DNA of 64,000 nt from Branchiostoma floridae (GCF_000003815.2 NC_049980.1:11685631-11749630), one strand, 5' to 3'. Shown: positions 25,901 to 36,877, numbered from the stretch's first letter. The notes: generated from the letters alone by a model not told the origin. Program-made: numbers and translations.

Positions 25901-28900
25901 ATGTTATCTTTTAACTCTGCTTTGTACAATTTTGATAACTTTACATGCAGACCCCCTAAATGTATATCTAACATAAGAAGGACCCTTTTGTCACCTGCAA
26001 GCCTCATCAAAAGCTAGTTTGAGGAAGAGTGGCAGTGGGCAGGTGTGGAAGGCCTGCACCACCAGGTGAGTCTGCTCAGGTGTGAGTTTCCTGTGAGCCG
26101 CCTGCAGCCAGCCGCCCAGGATGTGGGTTACAGCATCCTCCTGCAGGGCAGGGATCTGCAGGAACAGCCCTGCATCCTTGATAGTTGCCTGGAAACAGAA
26201 TCATGATGCATCACGATTTATTAGTGCTACTCCTGGCAAAGCTCAGTAGTAAAGTCAGACTGGCATAACCCTACTGGCATCTGACCAAGCACAGGATATG
26301 GATGCCTTGAATGTCTCTAGAGGGCAGCACTGGTTAGAAAAGATAGGCAGCCGTATCAGAAAACGGCACATGCTTAGTGGTGGATTACACTCCTAAGCCT
26401 GGCCATGGAGACTGATTACAAATTACAGATTAGAAAAGAGCTGAAGTTTAAGATTGATTAAATTATTTACCAGCCTATTGAGGCCTAGATTAAATTATAT
26501 ACCAGCCTAACAATTTTGAAAAAAAATACACCATCAGTCACTAATGGAGATCTGTATAACCAAACCAAACCATCCCTCACCTGTAACTGTTGGAAACATC
26601 CATATTTCTGATCAGGAAGGGTGGACAGGATCATCTTGACATGAGGAGGGAGGGATTTGGGGAGCCACCCCAGCTGTCTGGCACCATCTATATTAAAGTA
26701 CAGTGACTTAAGATGGCATGCAGACTCTTACAGATTGCCATAATACAATACACTAAATTAAATGGAGATCTAAATAAAACAAACAAAACAGTTTACAAAT
26801 GGTACTACTAATGGTAAGAGTTGAAGACACATGTGAAACCATAACTGTCTGCCTTATACCTTGTGGGTCCAGCTGATCCAGAGAATCTAAAATGACAACC
26901 AATGGCTGCTCAGCAGTAGCTTTAGACAGGTATGCTGAGAAGGCTTCTCTTAGTTCCTGCAGGGTCTGTAAAAAGTTATATATACTGACATTCAATACTT
27001 AACATTGCATTCATATGGAGCACTGATTCCGTGGCACTGATGTAAATGACATGGCAGATCACAGACCTTGCTACTCAAGAATTTTGTATGGCCAATATAA
27101 ACATATTCATCTTTTAAAAACTGTCTAGAGTTGCTACAATAGTAAGAAACCTTTGTGCTACAAGTCTACACCCCCTTTCGACAAGAGGCTGTAACTGCTG
27201 AGTCAATAAGGATTTTTACGTTTTGTGTGTATTGATGTCTTTTAAATCATACTTTTACAAGTCAAGGGTTATAAAATGTAATTTTGGTTTGGTACAGTCA
27301 CTAAGAGATCACAGGGCTAGTGGAAAGAAAGCCATTGTGAAGGGTTGCCTGAGAAGCCCCATCTATGCAGAACTTAATAATGAGATCAGACAGCCGCGAG
27401 TGTTTACCTCTGGAACACGACTGTGATCCTTGTATATCATGTTGATCTGCTGACAGAGACTCAGTAACAGTCTGTGGATGGTGGTACTGTCAGGCGTGGT
27501 ACCCAGAAACCTCAGCAGTACCGCCCTCCCTCCCTCCATCTGGCTGGCTGTGTGTGCAGCCACTGCCATGACAGATGTCTTCCCACAGCCAGACTCACCA
27601 TGGATCACCAGAGGCTGACTGACTGCACTGTTGAGGTAGGACTCTATGTCCTGTTGAAGGAAAATATAAATTGTAATATTTGTAATGTTTCCTTTAAATA
27701 TATATCTATTAATAAAAATTCTCCTAGCAGCCCCTGCTATAAGGCTGGGATAGTATTAACTCCTGCTATCCCTTCATTGAATCAGATACAACTATCGCAT
27801 TTCAGCACCCTTAATATCAATAAGAAAAGTGTTGAAACTAAAAGGTGTAAGATCTTATTGTTACTCTACTTAAAGAAGGTATTTAAGCTGTAAAATATCA
27901 TCATCATATGTGATCTCTCCATTTCCTAATGACTGAGCCACGGCATTTTTCTGGTTCTAAAATTTCAAGGTTAGATTCGTCACATACCTTGATCGTGTCT
28001 TGTCTTCCATAGAACACCTTACTCCTGCTTTGGCTGAACAGGGCATGCTGGGATACTTCCTCAAACAGCAGGTTATTGACCTCTGACTGGGCGTGTTTGG
28101 AAATGGCATCCTCCACCATCTTCTTTATACTGGCCTCAAAGTCACTGCAGAACTGCTGTACATATTCTTCTTTCTCTTTTGTTTCAAATCCTAATTTAGT
28201 GAATATAAGGAAATGCTGGATTTTCATTTCATAATTCAAAGCACGACTAGAGGTGAGAAATATGAAAAAATACAAATTGTCATGGACAAATTATTGCATG
28301 AACTCACCATTCTTTCCCCAGGCTGTCTGATAGTTGTGGATGTTGTCTCTCGACAGCTTGCTCGGAATCCTCTTCTCTACTAACAGCTGCAGCAGGGCCT
28401 GGGCTTCAGTGTTGATTGCACCTGAGGTGGAGAACATACAATCATACAATTGTGTACATGTCAAGGTACAGTTCTCGCTGAATTACCAATTCTACTGTAG
28501 AGATTTAAATGGAATGTGTTAGAGTGGTCTCCCATTTATCAAATTAAAAGTTATTCTGTTGATCTTACGTAAGATGAATTTAACTTGAATCATTCTGGCT
28601 GTCTATTGATGGAAAATCTTTGTATTTATAGCCAACAACAAATATTTCTACTAGCAGAATTGGCAAAAAAACTAGTGAGACAGGTACCACTGATCTTTCT
28701 AGAAGTATGGATGTAGCATTTGGAAACTATAATGCCAGATCAATAAACTGAATACATTTGATTGATGTTCAACTGGTTCTTATTTTGCAATACATCCATT
28801 CAACTGAAATGTTCAAAAACTAGAACTATGGAAAGCCCTAACCACATCCATTTCCACCGTGAAGAAAATGGCTCTGTCCTTGGTGCTGAAATGATAATCA

Positions 28901-31900
28901 GGTAATCTACCAACCTCTGTAGGGGACGTAAACAAGCTGATTTGAAGTAAAGCACTAACCTGATTCATCAAGGTCAATGAACTTTGCAGCCATGTTGGAT
29001 TGGTCCTTCTTGGTGCTGTCTGCATCTAACCCAGAGATGGTCCTCCTGAACCACAGGCACTGCTGGTTTGGGGTCGTTGACTTCAGGAGGCCCTCCTCTA
29101 CCTCCAACTCTGTAACTGTAGAAGTTTCCTAAAGTCTCAAAGTCTTGTGTATCAAGAGAGACATTCACATGATGACAATACATACAAAACACACATGCAT
29201 ACACACACACTCACTCAAAAACACAAATTTAATGCATGTTTTATTCACATTTATCTATTAAAGCCAAAAGCTTATGAGAAAACCTCTCCTCAAAAGCATT
29301 GAATACATAATGCTCAATTGGTGTACAATCAAGCACGAAAACCTTTATATTTTTTTATAATCTGCACAATCAATAAAAGTATGAACAAAATCAAAATATA
29401 ATTACAGTTTATAAGTATTATGAAAATGAAGTAGAGTCATATAACTGTTACAGATTCCTTACTTGAGCAAACATATCTGTGCGCAGCCGAGGCAGACTGC
29501 AAGGTTTTCAGGGCAGCTTCCATCAGTATTGTGTGGAGAGTGGTGGATGTTTCCCACCAGGTCGTCTCTGCTTTACTACGCAGCTGCTCATTGGTCGGGT
29601 GGTTGTAGTCTGAAAGGAGGGCTGTGATTGGCTGAAGAATGTAGGTGGCAGGGATAGCATTCTCATCCTCCTGGTACCATCTACAGATTGAAAAGATTCA
29701 GAGATGTTACTGCCATAGCAAAATTTTTAAAGTTCACCTTAGAGTTGAAAACTTCATGAGATCATTCAAGGTCACTATATCTAATAACAATGTTGTTTCA
29801 AACTTAACCTGCACCCTGCTGCCTAACACTGTCACCAATAGAAATTTGGTAAAAAGAGCTACTTCAGCAGATGGAAGGGTAAAACACAATGTGAACATAA
29901 TTACTCAAACTTTAGGCATGGAATGATGTTACTCTAACAACAACTATTTTCTGCAGGTTTAACAAAATTGTTGTATAAAAGGCTGAAACATTCAGTTGTG
30001 TCAGTAAAATGAAAACTGGATATGAGAATTCTTGTACACAACCAAAATTAAACTTACTTTTTTTTTGTACAAGAATTCTCATATCCTATATTCTACCAAC
30101 CTGATGAAATTATTTTCGGGAAAAATGAAAACTAACTTCAAGAGAAGCTGTTGATCCTCCTTTCTGTTGACCCCTGCCAGGAGTGTGTTGAACTCTGCTG
30201 ACTCTACCTTAGGCTGGAGGGGCTGGTAGCCGTACTTGTGGGACAGGAGGGTCTATGTGGACAAATACACACAAATAGAACTTATCAGTTCAAGGTCAAT
30301 TCCAACAGGAGATCTGTATTTACAGAAAACATTTCTGTTGACTAGTGTTTATTAAAGAGAAAGGTAAGCCAACTGTTGGAACAAAACAAAACACTATTGT
30401 TTTCATTGAGTTGTAATGATTAAATAAAAACACAATATTTACCACAAAAGTGGGACCAGTGGAGACTTTTTGGCAGTTGTGGATTTCCTTCAGACACAAG
30501 TCCAACGTGGAGTGGTCGTTAGCTGCCTCTGAACGTATGCCCCATCTCATGTCCACAAGCTGCGATCCAACCAGCAAAATCATTTAGCTGCTTGTTTTAA
30601 CCTTTGTACTGTAATCTACACAGGACACTGTTACTACATTCTGTAGTAAAATACATAAAAGAGACATAGTAACTCGAGGTACTGCATTAAAAAAAATCTG
30701 TGGCACGTTTTGAATGTTCGACTTTGTCTTCATTCCTTAAATGTCCATTGACTTAACTTAAGCTATCTGATTCTTGTGAGAGAATGAAGCATATAATAAC
30801 TCACTTGCAGCTCATACCCCTTCTCCTGACAGAAGACCTTCAAACGAGGCACAGCGTGCTGCATCAGGGCATTCCGCTCATCTGCAGTGTCTACAGATTA
30901 GGCAAGGCAAATTGATAGCCGTCACACATACAGTGTCCTCCTGCTGTTTCTTTCAAACTACATTGTTGTAAGCACTAATTTCAAACTATATTGGCACTAA
31001 TGACCAAATGAAATAGAGGGACTAACAATGGCAAACATTATCATTATCAAACTTCATAACAAAGTTCTTTGTACACAACCAAATTGGTAACACCTAGTTA
31101 ACATTTTGGTGACAGTATGTCACCTTCTTCAAGGCAACAAAAACTGATATCACAACACCTGCCTGTAGCTACACCTGTGCAAAGTAAAACCAGTCAGTAA
31201 TGCCTTGAGAAAAGGTGCCTGAAGGTCACCAAAACATCAACTAGGTGTACAAAGACTGTTGTTAATAGCTTACATTATGTGACATAATAAAGAAACTTTT
31301 CTCCTACATGAGGAGTAGAAACATAATGTGAAGTTTGGATCTAAGAACTTTAAGACTGTATGCAGTTTGGACCTGTGAAAGTGGAGCTGAGAAAGACCCT
31401 GACTATCCTGGCTGTGGGGGGGATCTCCACGTCATGTCTGCCCTGGAACACCTGCTGGATCTGACTGGACCTGGACAGGAAAGGGAGGGGGGCAGGAGCT
31501 GGTGACTAATGGTCATCACTCTGAAGAAACTACTCTTCATAATAGGAAACTTGTAAATATTGAATTGCTTTTAGAAAGTGTGGTATACTATCAGGGGGCC
31601 TTTGTAATACTTTTTTTCACCAAGGACAGCATAAAGTGAACATGGCCATCATACCATTGGTAATAGTTTACAACACAAGAATGTTTCTATTTTTAATTAG
31701 CAAGTTACTGTATAATCTTTGTCTTATGTAAATAACTACTATACTGCACTAAGTACATACCGGTACAAAACTAACACTTCATTATGTTCTTGCAGTTAGT
31801 TCCACACTGCTTAAAAAGCTTAGCAACTGTCCAAGCTACCCAAGAATACCACTGACGAGAAATGAAATCTGGTCTATGTGGTCACTCTATACAGGAATCT

Positions 31901-33861
31901 TGATGCTTGATTACATTAAAAAAATGATCTCAAAGGACCACCAAAAAGTGGTTACATTGGCCAGTTAATCCTTATGTAGATGTCAATCATACATTTTTTA
32001 TTGTGTCCAGTGTTTACTGATTTTCCCCACAATACTCACAATGATGGTTTGAGTGTTGTGACTCCTTTAAACCTCATCCTGCGTCCAAAGCTCTGCATCT
32101 CCTCAGTACGGTACATTGCTGACAGCTTCTCAATGTGTTTCTGTAGCAGGGTCTTCAGCTCGGACCTCCTCTTATCGTCCATCTCCTGACTGTCCTGAGC
32201 CCTGGTGCCAGCATGGCTGGACAGCACTCGGCTCTCATTCTTAGTTTTGGCTACACCAAAATAAATGATTATGTCAACTTCATATTCACTATCAATGGAA
32301 GTTGGTGATTTGGTTGCTGTATATTTGTTTGCTCAATAGCTTAGCTTTAGACAATATCTAGATTTAATCAATGGGGTAGATTCTTGGTCAAAGGATGAAG
32401 AGAGCAGTAGATTAATGAAAAGAAATGAATTTGACAAATTGAGGGGTTGTGGTTGCTGTCAAGGGGTCCTCTCTCAAGAAAGTAATTTCTTTACCTTTAG
32501 TTTAGCTTAAGGTCTTAGAAGGCACTTGGAATGAATATAATAACATTGCACCAAGTAGTTTTTTTAACCTCCTTGATTGCACTGAAAAAGTACAGATTCT
32601 TAATTTTCAGGACGTGAACAAATAAATGGTACATTCCTGTGATCAGTATGATTGTCTGTTACAGCCAAACTTCCTCTGCATATTGCACTCATTTTTTTTA
32701 CTCACCACTGTTCCTTGGTGGGCCTGCATGGCTTGATATCTGTCTAGCATCTTTTGATGAAGCTGAATAAAAATGAAACAATACAGTGACAACATTTCAG
32801 CTGTAATACAAATACTTGTGCTTTTTGAGAAAATTATGATTAGCATGTTGATTATCAATCAAAATGTCAGATCCTGATAGATGACATTGTGACTCGTTAA
32901 GAAATCGATGATCATGGCTATCATAGCTTTATAATGCTTTAAATATCAGTAAAACATTTTACTTCACATCAATATGAATCAACCTTATTTCAAAACAATG
33001 TTGATTATAATATAATGTGTACAATGGAATGGAGGGAGGTACCTACTTGTCACATTGTTTCCCAACACTGGCAGTTTGTTCAGGTCTCTGTGGGTTCTTG
33101 TTTGGCCTCTGCAATGATAATAAAAGACTACAGTGTTGCTTCTTGTATACTCCCAGAGCAACTTCCTACAATGCCTTGTTAACATTACATGTTTAAAAAC
33201 TTTAATGCCAATCAGAAGACATGATATATAGTGCAAATACACTGCAGGTGGACATTTTTTGTTCATATAGAAATCAAACAGAAATTACTTTGTAGATGAC
33301 AAATTTGCTGACTCAAAAGTAGTTAAGGAAATAGGATTCATGTGTAAGAGTTGGCATATAGATGAAAGACAGACTGGCATGAATAACCAGAACATGACAC
33401 ATTATAAAGACTCACCTGTGTCAAAGTTTTGTAGAAAGCTGAACTTTCAATACAACATCACATGATAATGACAGACCAAATTTTCATCTGACTTCCTGAG
33501 TCTGAAATCTTGAGAATAACAGGGTACAGTTGTACAAAGGAAAGAAGGCTATACAGCTGTACAAAAGAAGAAAAAAAAATGATACTCACAGAGGTTGGAT
33601 TGTAAGGGCATCACCAAAAAGGCCACCTTTCTTTGTAGTAACGTTAGTAGTAGGTTTTCTTTGCCCCACTGGAGGTTTCCTCGCTCCTGCTACTCTGTTT
33701 GATCCTACAGGTGTTACAGAGGCCCGCGCCTCCTTCAGGATCTGACTGCTGGTTTCCTTCTCACTGGCAGGTGAGTAGAATGGACGGGGTCTGGTTTTGG
33801 CAGCAGGCATCCTGGCCATGCCCCTTCCTGCCCCATGACCCCCTCTCTGTCGACTGGTCAT
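13514..33861 (-). CDS. NACHT and WD40 repeat STAND protein with DUF4062 domain (NWD1/NWD2-like), complete
   Basis: Predicted signalling ATPase of the STAND class: a nucleotide switch (NACHT) with a WD40 sensor; relatives include NWD1 and NWD2, whose ligands are poorly known. The model has 32 coding exons from the ATG at 33861 to the TAG at 13514-13516, 5,298 nt, 1,765 aa, all junctions in phase (exon list in the next entry). Residues 1-200 are basic, low-complexity, then charged helical (KRRSELKTLLQKHIEKLS). About 222-330 is DUF4062-like (RVFLSSTFTDTADERNAL, VDMRWGIRSEAANDHS, CLKEIHNCQ). The NACHT P-loop GESGCGKT is at 588-595 and Walker B LVVILDSLDQL at 673-683. After the helical STAND module (HALGYITA, KSGLTESELEDVLS, LADYFLGSW) a long WD40 region runs from about 1,065 to the end (VWDVTDG, VFDLTTG, LYDINTG, IWDLS, HVWDVTTG, VYDMSSG). 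An in-frame TGA sits two codons before the start. The orthologue assignment within NWD1/NWD2 is uncertain. Confidence 0.93.
16375..16710. mobile_element. hAT-type MITE, copy 2
   Basis: Ends CAGGGCTCTAGCCA and TGGCTAGAGCCCTG are perfect inverted repeats, flanked by a perfect 8-bp duplication ACGTAATT (16367-16374 and 16711-16718). The subterminal word ACGGACGCTGGCT resembles the right end of the element at 13150-13377. At 336 bp it is non-autonomous. It sits in the NACHT-WD intron only about 23 bp from the donor of the exon at 16734-16852. Confidence 0.88.
16879..16909. repeat. (TA)n microsatellite
   Basis: About 15 TA dinucleotides in a row inside a NACHT-WD intron, just upstream of the exon at 16734-16852. 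A length-variable site of no visible function. Confidence 0.9.
17151..17229. mobile_element. Short relative of the TA-flanked CTGTAAAT MITE
   Basis: Begins TACTGTAAATCTTG and ends TTGCATTTACAGTA, with an internal TTCGTGG word, matching the ends and core word of the element at 10680-10891 but only 79 bp long. It ends 18 bp from the donor of the NACHT-WD exon at 17248-17945. Confidence 0.65.
21740..22540. repeat. Diverged tandem repeat of about 140 bp in a NACHT-WD intron (six units)
   Basis: The core TCCTTGGTGCTGAAATGATA recurs, with substitutions, at about 21768, 21898, 22043, 22193, 22321 and 22463, spacing 128-150 bp. Each unit continues with CTACCAACTTCATAAA-type and AAGCTGATGGC-type words in the same order. 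A seventh, isolated copy lies at 28877 in another intron of the same gene. The units are non-coding and AT-rich. Confidence 0.85.
23418..25188. mobile_element. CACTA-type DNA transposon, non-autonomous, 1.77 kb
   Basis: The element starts CACTACCACTGGCCGTTACG and ends with its reverse complement CGTAACGGCCAGTGGTAGTG; the inverted ends run about 45 bp with one mismatch. A 3-bp TAA duplication flanks it (23415-23417 and 25189-25191). CACTA termini and a 3-bp duplication define the EnSpm/CACTA group. Subterminal DNA is full of TTCACC / GGTGAA words (several near 23640-23690 and 25040-25150), as expected for transposase binding sites. No transposase frame was found. It lies in the NACHT-WD intron between exons 25280-25416 and 23205-23366. 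The middle contains GC-richer, promoter-like DNA (see findings). Confidence 0.87.
30018..30086. repeat. Perfect 21-bp inverted repeat (hairpin) in a NACHT-WD intron
   Basis: Bases 30018-30038 (beginning GGATATGAGAATTCTTG) are the exact reverse complement of 30066-30086, with a 27-base spacer that includes a run of nine T. The transcript of either strand would form a 21-bp perfect stem. It lies between exons 30137-30252 and 29463-29680. It could be a tiny fold-back transposon or a hairpin RNA; nothing here decides between them. Confidence 0.7.
31090..31250. mobile_element. Fold-back element in a NACHT-WD intron
   Basis: ACACCTAGTTAACATTTTGG at 31090 pairs with CCAAAACATCAACTAGGTGT ending at 31249; arms are about 25 bp with a few mismatches, around 110 bp of non-coding DNA containing further inverted TCACC/GGTGA words. 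Probably a MITE remnant. Target duplication not resolved. Confidence 0.6.
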
Positions 33862-33871
33862 TGCTCACTGG

Positions 33872-33877
33872 TCACAT
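33872..33877 (-). promoter_or_regulatory. Start-stop upstream ORF (ATG TGA) in the NACHT-WD leader
   Basis: The acceptor TTTTCCAG|CACC places the 5' boundary of the first coding exon at 33881. The spliced leader then reads CACCATGTGACCAGTGAGCA before the main ATG at 33861. An ATG in good context (CACC) is thus followed at once by TGA, 13 nt before the main start. Minimal start-stop elements are known to stall initiating/terminating ribosomes and lower translation of the main frame. Function here is inferred. Confidence 0.55.
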
Positions 33878-35084
33878 GGTGCTGGAAAATAACATACAAT
33901 AAGGACCAAGGAGCTACTAGTACATGTGACTCTGAAAAAAATAACTTACACTTCAAGAAAGAAAACAGATATGTGGTAATAAGATTTGTAAAAGTCCTTG
34001 GGAAAAGACAAAGTTAGACTGCATAGTAACTACATTAAAACTATGCCAGTTTGCCACCCCTGGACAATGCCAGATCAACAATATCGATATTGCAAATGAA
34101 TAATAAAGTTTAATCAGTGTTGAAACAATTCCATGAGAATTCAGGTGTAAATTTAAAAAAAAAATGGACAGGACTTTTGCGCTTTCCTTAAAACGGCACT
34201 GGCACAGAATTTATGTAAGAGTAAATTGTTTAACCTTGAATCTCTATAGGTATTTTTCTGGTGATTATAAAATCATATTGAGTTTAAAGGGTGAAGTTGG
34301 ATCATGTCCAGAAAGCTGAAAGGTGGACAACACATTCTTGCCACACAAAAACAGCTTTCCAGTCTAGTGCACCTGTGCTGTTGACTTATCTGTCGCCCCT
34401 TTGTTATGTCTTATGTACAATGGTAATGAGCTGTGTCTTCCACATTCACTTCATACCTAGTTTCATCAACCAACCCAAACTACTTCAAGGTGTTATTCAT
34501 CTTCATCATTTTCTATCGTATACATAGTCAATATATTCAGCACACGACAAATGAAACTCCTTGTGATATAATTTGGCTTACCTTAAAAATTAACTCATAG
34601 AAACTGACAACAAAAGCTGCTCTCACTGTATTAGAGGGTTGCTATAGCAAGTGGGTCAACACTCTCCCCAGGGACAACAGGCTATTTAAGGAAGGTGATC
34701 GAACAAAGACTGATTGACCCCTTGGCTGGGTTGGTCAAAGTGCAATTATCTAAAGGTGTGTCCATGTACCTGTAAATACAGGGGCTTCACTAGTGCTTTA
34801 AGATACGCTCAGTGTGCCTGACTTTGTACAGAACACTTACAATTACTGACTTTCTCTGTATTAACTTAATTAAGAAATGAGGAGCCAAAACCTAAACGTC
34901 CTCTTTAAACCATAACATAAATCACATCCAGAAAAGTTCTAATGCAACGTTACTACAGACTCGTGGAAACCAAGTGGTATAGGGTCTGGTCATATCATAG
35001 CATTACTGGGGTGTACATCATTTAACTGTTCAACTGTTGTAACAAAAATTAGTATTAGTACTATTACGAAGTTCCTAATAACCC

Positions 35085-35330
35085 CCTCACATTAGNNNNN
35101 NNNNNNNNNNNNNNNNNNNNNNNNNNNNNNNNNNNNNNNNNNNNNNNNNNNNNNNNNNNNNNNNNNNNNNNNNNNNNNNNNNNNNNNNNNNNNNNCTCTA
35201 TGGCGTAACTCTGTATGCCACCGAGGCCTACGGATATGAAACTCTGCCGCTTTGTCGGCATCAGGGTCATGCCTCCTCGTAATTTAGAGCTCTCAGACTC
35301 GTCGTCCGATTGATTTTCGCCTAATGTGAG
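35085..35330. mobile_element. Possible transposon around the gap, with CTCACATTAG ends
   Basis: CTCACATTAG at 35086-35095 touches the gap on the left, and its reverse complement CTAATGTGAG occurs at 35321-35330. The right part (35290-35315) contains CAGACTCGTCGTCCGAT, which is nearly repeated at 57847-57858. This looks like a small element or repeat whose middle could not be assembled. Confidence 0.35.
35096..35195. other. Assembly gap (100 N)
   Basis: Exactly 100 N, so length unknown. It lies in the presumed first intron or promoter region of the NACHT-WD gene. Confidence 0.99.
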
Positions 35331-35451
35331 TATAAAGAACTACGATACCGCCCCCCCCCCCCCGCTCCCCAATCGTGGCACTCAGTTCTCGTTAACTTCA
35401 CAACCTAAATCAAGAGTTATCGAGCAAAATTTAAATACTCAAGAAACTTAC

Positions 35452-35575
35452 CTCATATAAATTTTTGTTAAGCGGCGTGTGGTTTCTTCGTCTTTGATAA
35501 AATGCAAATCTAGGACGCCACAGGTTGCCAAGCAAGATCTGTTGTCAGCCCGTCCTCCATATTGGACGAGTACAC
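35452..35575 (-). other. Candidate untranslated first exon of the NACHT-WD gene
   Basis: On the minus strand a strong donor (ATATGAG|GTAAGT) ends at 35452, preceded by GC-richer DNA with CCAATATGGAGGACGGG near 35560, a layout common at animal first exons. The only frame from that ATG is 16 codons, so it would be leader sequence. It is the best candidate to join the acceptor at 33881. The pairing is inferred from position and splice-site quality only. Confidence 0.4.
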
Positions 35576-35698
35576 TATGGATGGAGGGGACTTACAGGCC
35601 ACATCATGTAAATATAATGGGTGACATCAAATCTAATGCAATAGCCAATATAGAGAGTTCGCGGTATTAGTACTAAGTACTACTCACTCTGGAAGCCT

Positions 35699-36877
35699 GA
35701 TGTCACGGATTTCAGTTTTTGAATTGCTACCAAGAGACCTTTCCAATGATACCATGGTTTGCCTATTTCAAACGCTTTTCAAAAATGCTCCTTTTAGGTC
35801 GCGGTTTACAGGGACTTAACTTTAAACACTCATAACTCGACAACAACGAACGCAATCTGAAAACGGATTTAAGTTTTTGAATTACTACCAAGACACCTTT
35901 CCAATGATACCATGGTTTGCCTATTTCAAACGCTTTTCAAAAATGCCCCTTTTAGGTCGCGGTTACAGGGACTTAAATCTAAACACTCATAACTCGCAAA
36001 CAACGAAAGTAATCTGAAAGCGGATTTCAGTTTTTGAATTGCTACCAAGACACCTTTACCATGGTTTGCCTTTTTCAAACGCTTTTCAAAAATGCTTAAT
36101 TTAGGTCGCGGTTACAGGGACTTAACTTTAAACACTCATAACTCGACAACAACGAACGCAATCTGAAAACGGATTTCAGTTTTTGAATTGCTACCGAGAG
36201 ACATTTCCAATGATACCATGGTTTGCCTATTTCAAACGCTTTTCAAAAATGCCCCTTTTAGGTCGCGGTTACACTGGGACTTAACTTTAAGCACTCATAA
36301 CTCGCCAACAACGAACGCAATCTGAAAACAGATATCAGTTTTTGAATCGCTACTAAAAGGCCTTTCAGATGATACCATGGTTTGCCTATTTCAAACGCTT
36401 TTCAAAAATGCTCATTTTCGGTCGCGGTTACAGGGACTTAACTTTAAACACTCCTAACTCGCCAACAACGAACGCAACCTGAAAACGGATTTCAGTTTTT
36501 GAATTGTTACCAAGAGACTTTTCCAATGATACCATGGTTTGCCTATTTCAAACGCTTTTCAAAAATGCTCATTTTCGGTCGCGGTTACAGGGACTTAACT
36601 TTAAACACTCATAACTCGCCAACAACAAACGCAATCTGAAAACAGATTTCAGTTTTTGAATCGCTACTAAAAGGCCTTTCAGATGATACCATGGTTTGCC
36701 TATTTCGAAACCTTGTCAAAAATGCTAATTTTCGGTCGCGGTTAACGTTACAGGGACTTTTTAAACACTCATAACTCGCCAACAACGAACGCAATCTGAA
36801 AACGGACTTCAGTTTTTGAATTGCTATCAAAGACTTTTCCAATGATACCATGGTTTGCCTATTTCAAACGCTTTTCA
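35699..36877. repeat. Satellite array, eight units of about 157 bp
   Basis: The phrase GATACCATGGTTTGCCTATT recurs at 35748, 35906, 36058 (partial), 36212, 36371, 36528, 36684 and 36844, spacing 152-160 bp. Each unit also contains AAACGCTTTTCAAAAATGC, GGTCGCGGTTACAGGGACTT, CACTCATAACTCG and GCAATCTGAAAACGGATTTC in fixed order. Unit identity is high, so the array is young or homogenised. Open frames inside are short and unlike any family. Confidence 0.93.

Larger units (their letters stand above)
13514..33861 (-). other. Exon map of the NACHT-WD gene
   Basis: Coding exons in order of transcription: 33590-33861, 33047-33108, 32706-32762, 32040-32250, 31373-31470, 30805-30890, 30443-30559, 30137-30252, 29463-29680, 28960-29115, 28308-28421, 27988-28190, 27408-27650 (P-loop), 26860-26965 (Walker B), 26581-26687, 25995-26188, 25280-25416, 23205-23366, 22647-22787, 21377-21528, 21059-21126, 20487-20658, 19888-20059, 19267-19423, 18768-18901, 18194-18458, 17248-17945, 16734-16852, 15643-15826, 15110-15220, 14133-14302, 13514-13609. 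All introns are GT-AG. The least certain junctions are the donors at 33047 (A|GTAGGT), 30137 (AA|GTTAGT) and 23205 (G|GTTTGT), and the acceptor at 30890, where TGTAG was preferred over a downstream CTGCAG because it restores the DUF4062 motif DTADER. The exon at 17248-17945 (698 nt) is unusually long. Confidence 0.85.

Noticed and set aside
30874-30890. Acceptor CTGCAG for the NACHT-WD exon 30805-30890
   Set aside because: It would keep phase but remove three residues of the conserved DTADER motif; the TGTAG acceptor just upstream restores it.
35699-36877. Regular repeats considered as a CRISPR array
   Set aside because: Units are about 157 bp with no repeat/spacer division, in intron-bearing animal DNA; it is a satellite.
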